A DNA stretch of 64,000 nt from Tritrichomonas musculus (taxonomy: Eukaryota; Parabasalia; Tritrichomonadida; Tritrichomonadidae): assembly GCA_039105265.1 (NCBI GenBank), contig JAPFFF010000015.1, forward strand, positions 2,728,001 through 2,792,000, in the 5' to 3' direction. A program made the position numbers and the translations under genes. This document shows positions 43,484-52,300 of this stretch, piece after piece. How positions within the stretch are numbered: the first letter of the stretch is position 1; each line of letters begins with the position of its first letter. Under the pieces are notes generated by a model. That model saw nothing but the letters and a program-made list of their open reading frames with translations. It ran no database searches and had not been told where the DNA came from.

Positions 43484-44707
43484 TTAAAGATTTGATGAAA
43501 TATTTCTAATAATTTCTTCGCATTCCTGTGCATCCATTATTCTTGGAACAGGATAGAGTGGGTTAGCCTCCTTAATAATTCGGTCAACCAATATTTTTAC
43601 ATCATTTTTTTTAATGCAATCGAACTTATCAGGAATATTCATTCTCTTATTCATTTCCCTTATCTCATTAATGAAAGCCTTTGCCTTAACTTCAGCTGAT
43701 TCATTCACATCTGTCAAGTTTACAATATCAGCCAGTCTTGCCAACTGCTTGTATATTGTGTCACCATAGTAATCCAACACGTATGGCAATATGATTGCGT
43801 TTGCCAATCCGTGCGGCACGTTATACAAGCCTCCAAGCGCGTGAGCAATTGCATGAACATTTCCAATGAAAGCGTGAGTAAATGCCAAACCACCGTAATA
43901 CGAAGCTTGCAACATCTTCATTCTTCCAATGATATCGTCACCGTTTTTGTAAACTTTTTCTAAGTTGTCAAAAATTAATTTCACTGATTTTTCAGCGTCG
44001 TCAATTGTCTGCTGCACATTCGATCGTCCAATGTAGGCTTCAATTGCATGCGTAAGAGCATCCATTCCTGTTGTCGACGTTATCTGCATCGGTAATGTTA
44101 ATGTAAGACATGGATCAAGTACCGCAATTGACGGGCGGATCGTCGGATCAATAAGTGCAAATTTGTGATGCGTTTTTGGATCAACGACAACTGCAACTAT
44201 CGTCGCCTCTGAACCAGTACCTGCTGTGGTTGGAACTGCAATGATTGGCGGAAGTTTAACAAGGACTCCAAGAACGCCTGAAAGCCACGTAACTGGCGTC
44301 CGTGGCCTGACAATTCGACAAGCTGCAATTTTGGCAGTATCAATGGCTGATCCCCCTCCAACTGCAATTATCGAATCACAGCAATTTTGTTCGTATATGG
44401 ATTTGGCGTCTTCGATGTTTTTTATAACTGGATTCGGCTGAGTGTCATCGAAATATACATATGGAATATTCGATTCCGTCAATTTGTTCTTTAATTGGTC
44501 ACAGAGGCCAAGTTTGGTGATGCCTTTATCAGTTACTATTAATGGCTTCTTAATGCCTTTCTTTTGGAGTAATTCTGGTATTTGGAGAATGGAATTAGGG
44601 CCTTGGATGGTTTCTGGTGGATCCCATTTAAAGAATTTCATAAAATAATATAAAATAGTTTGGTAAATTCGGCAAAAAGCAATGTAAATATACTTGAAGA
44701 AATTCAT
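43484..44707 (-). CDS. Iron-containing (group III) alcohol dehydrogenase
   Basis: This is a 407-residue enzyme of the Fe-ADH family, reducing aldehydes to alcohols with NAD(P)H, as in amitochondriate fermentation. Nucleotide-binding VGGGSAIDTAK (116-126) and TTAGTGSEAT (160-169) are present. The metal ligands of FucO-type enzymes correspond to D216 and H220 (GMDALTHAIEAY), H285 (NVHAIAHALGG) and H299 (NVPHGLANAI). The first ~28 residues (MNFFKYIYIAFCRIYQ...) form an aromatic, hydrophobic extension absent from standard enzymes; it could be a membrane anchor or targeting piece. The gene is clearly richer in G and C than its neighbours, and the family is patchy and transfer-prone in protists, so bacterial origin is likely. 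The start ATG is the only one before the extension. Confidence 0.95.
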   Translation of the reverse strand: MNFFKYIYIAFCRIYQTILYYFMKFFKWDPPETIQGPNSILQIPELLQKKGIKKPLIVTDKGITKLGLCDQLKNKLTESNIPYVYFDDTQPNPVIKNIEDAKSIYEQNCCDSIIAVGGGSAIDTAKIAACRIVRPRTPVTWLSGVLGVLVKLPPIIAVPTTAGTGSEATIVAVVVDPKTHHKFALIDPTIRPSIAVLDPCLTLTLPMQITSTTGMDALTHAIEAYIGRSNVQQTIDDAEKSVKLIFDNLEKVYKNGDDIIGRMKMLQASYYGGLAFTHAFIGNVHAIAHALGGLYNVPHGLANAIILPYVLDYYGDTIYKQLARLADIVNLTDVNESAEVKAKAFINEIREMNKRMNIPDKFDCIKKNDVKILVDRIIKEANPLYPVPRIMDAQECEEIIRNISSNL

Positions 44708-45427
44708 AATTTTTTTTTTTTTTTATAAAAATTGGTTGTAAAAAGAATTGAATGAATTTGAAAAGAAAAAGGCTTTGTTTCAATTATTATTAGAGAAAAA
44801 AAATATTGTTTTCATCATAATTTTTATATTTATAAATATAAATATTTAATAATATTTTAATAAAAAAATATTTTTTCGTAAAGAATAGTATAAAAACAAA
44901 TATACAATAAGAAAATCATGTTTTTATTTTTTACATTATCTTTCAAAAAATAACCTATTATGTTCAAAATTGAATGAATTTTATTTATAAATGATTTCCC
45001 TCTCAAAAAAATAATGATCGATACTTCAAAAATTGTGGGGATTTGTGAGATTTATTCAAATATTTTTTCGTTTTTTTGGAATACTCACAATTTTAATCTG
45101 GAAATCGAAAAAGAAGGCAAAATATTAGATTAATAGGTATTTAACGATAAATATGAGGCTATAAGCGCGAATTATTCATTAAAAATGCGTTAAAAACGTA
45201 ATATAAATAAAAATGTATACAAAAATAAGAATATTTAAAAACAGGTCACTTTTCACTTGTCTCATTGCATATCTACAGACTCACTTACTCTTCTGCATCT
45301 TAAAATTTTTTCTTTGTTAATTATTCTGTTAAAGTTGGATTAATATACAAATTTTATTAAATCAAAACATATGTTGAAATGCAATAAAATATATGCTAAA
45401 ACTTGAACAACAAGATCAAATGAAAAA
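44708..45427. other. AT-rich region, no gene
   Basis: Upstream DNA of the alcohol dehydrogenase gene and left flank of the 0.89-kb MITE. It contains runs of A and T but no coding frame, RNA or repeat that I recognise. Confidence 0.4.
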
Positions 45428-46318
45428 AATAGGTCGGTTCAACGGACGGTTTGTGTCAGAGAATTTAAAAAAACGTTAAATTAGCTTTATATTATTATAT
45501 ATTATATAACATTATATTTTGACTAAAATTTTAAAATATAAAACAAATCCCTGAGTTGAATTTTGAGAAATTGACGTTTAAAAATTTAGATTAAAAAAAA
45601 AAGATATCCCAATGTATAAGTATACTTAAATCTTTATCATTATTTAATAAACATTTAAAAATAATAAATATCCTAATATCATAACTTTTTTTTGAACAAT
45701 ACGTAAATGATTCATGTATATTCATATATTTGCATTTTTTTAATTTTCTAAATAAGCATTTTCAATGATATTCAAAAATAATTATTAGATATCATTATTT
45801 TATATATTTATGAACTATATTTTTATATTATAGTTACTATTTATACTAACAATATTTATAATATAATTTAAAATAAATAATTATAATTTTAAATTATGTT
45901 TTTTTACAGAGATAAATTTAATTTATTTAAGTTAATGAATAAAAAATAATAATTGAATTTTTCTCCTCAGAAAAGTTACCGCTCAAAAAATTCTATAAGT
46001 ACTGAATTGTAAATATATTTTTATAAAATATTGATATCTTGATAAATTATTTAACTATTCAGTAAAAAATAGTTATTATCAATTAAATATATTTATATAA
46101 ATTATATAATAAAAAAATAACATGAGTTTTAATGCATGGATGAAAAAAAATAAAAAAAAGTTTATAAAAAAAAATTCAACTCAAGAAATCTCACCAAAAT
46201 TTTATATTTTATTCCAAATATAGTAGTGAAATATATATCCTAAAACCAAGCATTTCCAACGTTTTTTTGATTTTGGCTTTGCTTTTTTGACACAAACCGT
46301 CCGTTGAACCGACCTATT
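45428..46318. mobile_element. Non-autonomous inverted-repeat element (MITE)
   Basis: Perfect 31-bp inverted repeats bound an 891-bp segment: AATAGGTCGGTTCAACGGAC then GGTTTGTGTCA at 45428-45458, and its reverse complement at 46288-46318. The ends are GC-rich, the interior is extremely A/T-rich with no coding capacity. TGAAAAA-type sequence adjoins both outer edges (45421-45429 and 46317-46325), which may be a partly obscured target duplication of about 8-9 bp; this would suit Mutator or hAT-like elements. No relative is seen elsewhere in the window. The perfect arms suggest recent activity. Confidence 0.85.
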
Positions 46319-46465
46319 GAAAAAATAAAATTTTATTTTACAATTTTGAGCGACCGTTTAAAGTTTGCCCACAAAATCCAGAAATGCTTGATGAGCCATT
46401 GTATTTTTTATGCAATTGAATATATATTTTTTTTCCCAAAAAATGTTGAGAATTAACTGAAATCA

Positions 46466-46702
46466 TTGTTCTTAAACAGGGTACATCAACTGGTTACAAT
46501 TTTGTTTCAAAATATATTATTATTGAAAAAGTTGTTTATTCCAAGTGAAATACGACATCTTGAAATCCTTGATTTTCAAAATTTTTCGTTATTAGTCGAA
46601 TTCGAGATTCCAAACATACAGACACCGATAGAAAGAAGTGAATTTTTTGTATGTGAATCTTTAACCAAAATAAAAATTCATTCAAAAGTAACATGTATTT
46701 AA
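46466..46702 (+). pseudogene. LRR_5 gene fragment
   Basis: A short frame without a proper ATG reads IPSEIRHLEILDFQNFSLLV and ESLTKIKIHSKVT, resembling the BspA-like LRR pattern. Only one or two diverged units remain. It is followed at once by decayed Rab-like sequence on the same strand. Confidence 0.45.
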
Positions 46703-46783
46703 AAATTGTTTATCTTTGCATATCATTGATGAAAAACTGTTAAATTCAGAATTATAGAATCGATGGAAAATTAATATAATTTT

Positions 46784-47385
46784 CAATGGAAAGTATCATG
46801 ATACTGGACTCTCAATAGTTGGCCGATATGATCTAAAGATTGCTGTTATTGGAATTAGTTATGCTGATTTGCCAGCATTGAAAACTAATAATTATTTATT
46901 TCCAAATTGAGTTGATTATCTTCATTTTTCAATACTCTTCAGAAAAATTGAGTTGTATGCAAAAATGACTATCAGTTTATTATTGGTGATTATGCTATTT
47001 CTCGTCCTCCTGATTGTGTAGATATAAAGAAAAAGAGCATTATTTCTGAAAATAATGTTAATCTTCTTTTTTTAGATGTTCCTGGAGTAAAATATCAGTC
47101 TAATTTCTATATGTATCATAAAGCAGTATATGGCATTATTGCTATTTTTGATTTGACAAATGGTGAAACGTTTAAAGTGGTTCATTGATTTTATGATTTC
47201 ATTGAATCTTGGGATAAAGTTCCGAAGATTCTTGTTGGATGGCAAATGCGAATAAAGAACAATTCGCTGACAGCGAAAAAATCGAAGAAATTACAAAAAT
47301 TAAATGTGATAATGTGAATGTTAAGGAAACTACTGAATACATCATAAGTGAAGCTTTTAAACATGCTTACTATTCATATTAAAAA
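46784..47385 (+). pseudogene. Decayed Rab-like GTPase gene
   Basis: Pieces of a small GTPase are readable on the plus strand in several frames: DLKIAVIGISYADLPAL near 46829 (strand 1 and a ruined P-loop), LLFLDVPGVKYQSNFYMYHK near 47063 (switch II, with DVPG where DTAG is usual), VYGIIAIFDLTNGETFKVV near 47129, and NVNVKETTEYIISEAFKHAY near 47319 (equivalent of the ETSAK region and last helix). Stops and frameshifts separate them, and the nucleotide-binding residues are lost. It is a host-type pseudogene. Its adjacency to the LRR fragment suggests either a decayed fused LRR-GTPase gene or a chance neighbour. Confidence 0.7.
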
Positions 47386-48153
47386 ACATATCAATCAAAT
47401 AAAGATTGCTGAGTTATGTTTTTCTTAAAAAATCTATTCAATTACTAATCTACAAAAAACCTCATTTTAGGTGTATCAAATAAATTTGAGTGCTATCTTT
47501 TTTTTTTTTTTTTTAAATATGGACTTTGAGGAAGATTATTCTATGAATTCTCTTAAAAGCCATATCACAAGATTTTTTAAAAATAAAAGGGAATTTCCTT
47601 ATTAAGGTTTTGTTTTATTTCCAAGATGTTTATTATAAATAAATGTTTATATATATATACATTTGATTAGCTATCATAATTACTTTTTAATTTAAAGCAA
47701 GAGATATTAAAAGTAAATATGTCATCAATATGCTTCAGAATTTATTTCATCTAAAAGAATGGATATTTAGATTATTGAATAAATATGGCCATACTCTCAA
47801 TTTTTGAGATGGCCTCTCAATTTTCAATTGAACACAATTTTGAAAAAGTTTTTTCATCTTTTTTCTATAAACAAATAAAATTTGTATTTTATCTCCAAAA
47901 TATATCTATGGAATCTAAATAGAATTAATTATTTTTTTTTATGGTTATCACAATTTAGTAAATTAAATGAATAATTTGAATTCAAAATTGTGTGTATAAT
48001 GATAGGAAAAAAGAATTCTATCAAGTAGTAATTCAAAAAATGATATCACAAACAATATTTATTTTTCAAAGTTTTTTATATTTTTATTTTGAAAAACATT
48101 AATAAAATAATAGAAATTTGAAATGATAATTATTGTAATTATTTCATTTATTA
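47386..48153. other. AT-rich spacer upstream of tetraspanin
   Basis: This includes a T run at 47500-47514 and an ATG frame of 28 codons at 47519-47605 (starts MDFEEDYSMNSLKSHI) that looks mildly coding-like but is too short to call. The rest is A/T-rich. Confidence 0.35.
48144..48153 (+). promoter_or_regulatory. Possible initiator element before tetraspanin ATG
   Basis: TCATTTATTA sits directly before the ATG at 48154. The trichomonad initiator has the form TCAYTWYTCATTA close to the start codon, so this is a plausible transcription start. A similar TTCATTTAACA lies before the ATG at 59574. The match is partial and A/T-rich DNA produces such matches by chance. Confidence 0.3.
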
Positions 48154-48777
48154 ATGGGTTGTTGTCAAGGATGTGCCAGATGGCTGATTGGAATAGTCAG
48201 CATTTGCGTCATCATTGTTGCTCTTGTTTGTGGTTTAGTGATTTACTTGAGAGAAAAAAACAAAAATTGGGCAGCTCTTATAGAAAATAATATTCCATTT
48301 ATTTTCATCTTAATAACAATGTCAGTTGCTGTAGTTGTGTCACTAATTGGATTTTTACTTTGTTGCTGCAAAAAGAAATGTTTATATGTCACATATTTAA
48401 TTTTAATAATTATTGTTATTGGAATCGAAGCTGGAGCAATTGCTCTTGCATTCTGTTTCCAAGACAGAATAATTGATGGAATTGAAGATAATTGGTTGAA
48501 ATCAGATCATTTAGAAAAAAGAAAAAAAGTTGAAGAGAGTTTTAAATGTTGCAATTACAGAAATGCCACCGATGATGGAAATTGCGGTTACACACCAGCA
48601 GATGGTCAACAAGCAGAAAATTGCTATGAAAAAATTAAAGATGAAATTAATCGGCACATGGGATTTTTAAGGATCGCAACAATCGTAATGTGCGTGGTCG
48701 AAGTTGTTCTTTTCGTTTGTGCTTGCTATCTTGTTTGTAGCTCAAAAAATGATGATGAAGGAGTCGCAAAATTCTAA
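48154..48777 (+). CDS. Tetraspanin
   Basis: This is a 207-residue four-pass membrane protein with tetraspanin layout: membrane segments at about 10-31, 48-69, 77-101 and 171-194, juxtamembrane cysteine clusters (MGCCQGC at the N-terminus, CCCKKKC after segment 2) that are likely palmitoylated, and a large extracellular loop (about 102-170). In that loop the usual CCG motif reads CCN (FKCCNY), with two further cysteines (NCG and NCYEK) to pair with it. Tetraspanins organise membrane microdomains; trichomonads have several that respond to host contact and iron. The loop is short, as in other protist members. The ATG follows a possible initiator motif. Confidence 0.93.
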   Translation: MGCCQGCARWLIGIVSICVIIVALVCGLVIYLREKNKNWAALIENNIPFIFILITMSVAVVVSLIGFLLCCCKKKCLYVTYLILIIIVIGIEAGAIALAFCFQDRIIDGIEDNWLKSDHLEKRKKVEESFKCCNYRNATDDGNCGYTPADGQQAENCYEKIKDEINRHMGFLRIATIVMCVVEVVLFVCACYLVCSSKNDDEGVAKF

Positions 48778-49365
48778 ATTTAGAATATTTTTAAAATTAA
48801 AATTTATTTATTAAACTATTCTTATTTAATCATAAATCATTTTTTTTTGTGATTTTAGCATTTTAAAAAAAATTAGATATATCATTATTTTACAGTGAAG
48901 AAAAAAAAATCTGCTTAGATTTCAAGGATATTTTTATTACATTCTAAAAAGATTATTTGTATCAATTTAATTCCTCCTAATTTATAATGAATCCAACATA
49001 TGTAACCATTAGTTTATTCAAAATTGTTGGCTGGATTTAGAATAGACTTGGAATCTAAGAATTATTAATCTGTTTTAGATATATAAATTCAATTCCACAA
49101 ATTGTAAATTATTCTTAAATTTCTAATACTACATTTAAAAAAACAATTGGTAGGCTTTGACAAATATGAATATAAAGGTCAAATAATTATGAAAATCAAG
49201 TAAAAATATTAAATAAAAACTTAAATGAAGCATATTTATATATATTTGAATAAAAAGTCAAATATTCTGGCAGACATGTGATGTAAAACTATTCAAACTC
49301 AAAAATTTGAGTGGCATAAATTTTAATTTCTGAAATACCAAAATTTTGAAAATTTTATACTTTTA
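48778..49365. other. AT-rich spacer
   Basis: About 590 bases between tetraspanin and the helicase gene on the same strand. No gene or repeat is recognised; the helicase promoter must be here. Confidence 0.4.
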
Positions 49366-52300
49366 ATGATCTCTGGAAAATTGGAAAAGAAAATCGAACA
49401 AGAAAATACCAAGTTGTTACAACTACCAAACGAAAAAATGAGTGAACAAATTACTATAAATCATGATTTGGAAAAGGAAGAAATTAATTTCGATCAAAGA
49501 ATGAGTGATTTTATCGCAGATCTTAAAGGAGAAGTTTTTAATGAAGACATGCTATTTATTTACCCCTACTTAACTGACGAAGATGGAAATTCTATTGATG
49601 AACATCATCAAGTATATAAAGTTGCTTTAGATCTTATTGAAGAACTAAAAAAGCCAATTCCATCCAAAGATTCTACACATTGTTTTAATCACATGCAAGA
49701 TATTACAGATGTTATTTACGATCTTTTAGAATATCAAGATAAAGTACCAGATGAAGAAGCCAAAATCGAAAACTGGCGAAATATTATGACACAAACTTTA
49801 CTAATAGCCAAATCTTTCTACATTTTTCTTAAGCATGAAAATAATATTAAATGTATTGAAATAGCCGAAAGTCTTCTCAAATTTGCATTCAATGTAGAAA
49901 TCAATGAAGATCTTGAATCCAAAATATTTTCAGTCCTCCCTGAACTTGGCACTTTTTTATCATCAGAAGAGCCGATTTTTAGCTTAGAAAGTTCCACTGG
50001 CTCTGGCAAGACCCGATGTGTCCCATTTTTTCTGTCAATACGATGTTATCAAGAGAACTTTAAGCATCCTTTTATAATAATGACTCAGCCCAGCACGAAT
50101 CTCATAGATTCAAAAGTACAAGACTTTAAAAATATACTAAAAAATGTTCTAATTCTGACCGATGTTGAAGACATCATTCAATATGCACAAATGAGCACAA
50201 TTTGCCAGCCAATTTTATGTCTACTGACTCCTTACAATGCACTCATTTTGATTGAGAAGGCAAGAACATTCAACATCGATCTTTTCAATAAAACAAGATG
50301 GGTTCTTGATGAAGTTCATGATCGAACAATTTTCATCGATACAATGATCGGCTTCTTGCATCAAGAACTTGACAAGATTGAGAGTTTTCCATGTCAAATC
50401 ACATTGATGACAGCAACAATGGACCAAAGCATCCAAAGATCACTCGGTAAAAGCTCCAAGAACATCGTACTTAAAGATTACGCGCCATATGAAGTAAGAG
50501 AGATAATTGACTCAAACAATGACGTTCGTGACATTCCACACATAGCAACTGACTATCTCTTTCGTGTCCTTGAAGAAATGAGAGCCGGAACGATAGAGCC
50601 AGGACATATTCTTATCTTTGTAGCAGGAAATGCGGACTGTCAAACGATACTAAGAAGCATTTTACAAAGAGCCGAAATGAACAACAATGAAAATGAAAGA
50701 AAAATCATTCACTTACGCGTTCCTTTTGAAGATTTCTCAACTGAAGAGTCAATTTATCAAGATATAGAAAGAGAAGCTTACAATCCTGATTATCTTTACA
50801 TATTTCCAATCCAACTTGCAGGTTACGTGAGCCAGGTTCAAAAGTCTGTTGCTCAAAATCCTCTTCCTAAGAATTTGAAAAATGTGATAAAAATCATTGT
50901 TAGCACCAACATCATTGAATCATCGATCACTATTCTTGATCTCGCTGCTGTCATTGACAGTGGCCTTTATAATCGTGCTAAATTCGATCCAGAAACAGAA
51001 ATCACAAACATTACAAAAGAGTCGATATCGTTGAAGATGGCAAAGCAAAGAAGAGGAAGAGTTGGAAGAACTAGAAAAGGTGTTTATGTTGGCATTTCAA
51101 CTGACGAATATCAAGACATCGAGCCTTTGATAAAAACAACAGATTTGTCAGCTGCTTTGTTGTCTCTTAGAGGAATTGGAATCAAGCTTGAAAATGTTGA
51201 TAAATTGCCGGATAAACCTGACAATTATCAAATAGAGAAAAATATCTCAGATTTAATAAATATCGGAGCACTTGATTACAAAGGGGAAATTACAAAGAAA
51301 GGAAGAGAAATTTGTCTCTTATCGAGTGATTTTTCACCATTTTTCGCTTCAGTTCTTCTTGATATTCGACAGCAAACAAAGTCGGAATATTATGAAATTT
51401 TGGCTGCTTTAATAATCCTCATAATTACAAGTCAACAACTCATTAATAATCAACGATGTCCAGTTCTTGAGAAAAACTTTGATAAGTCCTCTGATATCGT
51501 CACTATTTTAAGAACATTGAATGAGCTTTTTGAAGAGAATTATCAAAATCAAAAAGAATTGTGCGTTAAATTCGGATTCGATCAAATTACTTACACACGT
51601 CTAATCACATCTTTTTCCAATTTCATTCATAAAGTGTTCAAAAGAGGAGCAAATGAATATGATTTCTTAGGTCGACATGTTCGAGAAATTAGAAAACTTT
51701 TATCAACGATCAATCTATATGAATTCATTAATTTTGTTATAATGAAAATTAATGAAACTAAATCAAAATGGATAATGGAAAGAATGTTTATTTTTAGTTC
51801 CATTTCTGGTCTTGAACACATCCCGTCTGTTAATGCATTTAATCAATACACAAAGAAATCAGTCATTATTGGATCAAGGCCAGGATGGAGAGGACTTGAA
51901 TGTGATGAAAGTATTTTTGTTTTCTCATTGATTGCTAGATATAATACAATCTTTGGAACAATTGTGCATAGAAATCCAATAATGGCACCATATCCATTAT
52001 TTAAATGTATTTCATTTGAATTTGATGACAACATTTCAATTCCTTTCTTTAATGAAGTTTTGAAGATATTAAATTATAAAAGAAAGTTCCTTCCAATGAA
52101 CATCAAGCCAACAACAAACGCCAATTCATTGAGTACATTAATATATCAATCAAAATGGATGAATTCAAATTATCTTTCAATTTGTACTCAGAATGAAAAT
52201 AATATTCAAGATATGAAGCATTTGATTAATACGGCTAAAGATATCATTCCTTTTGTTGGCAGGTCTTTATTGATCGATATTCCTGAAGTTGAATCTCTTG

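Noticed and set aside
47519-47605. 28-residue frame starting MDFEEDYS
   Set aside because: Too short, no recognised family, and spacer-like downstream sequence.
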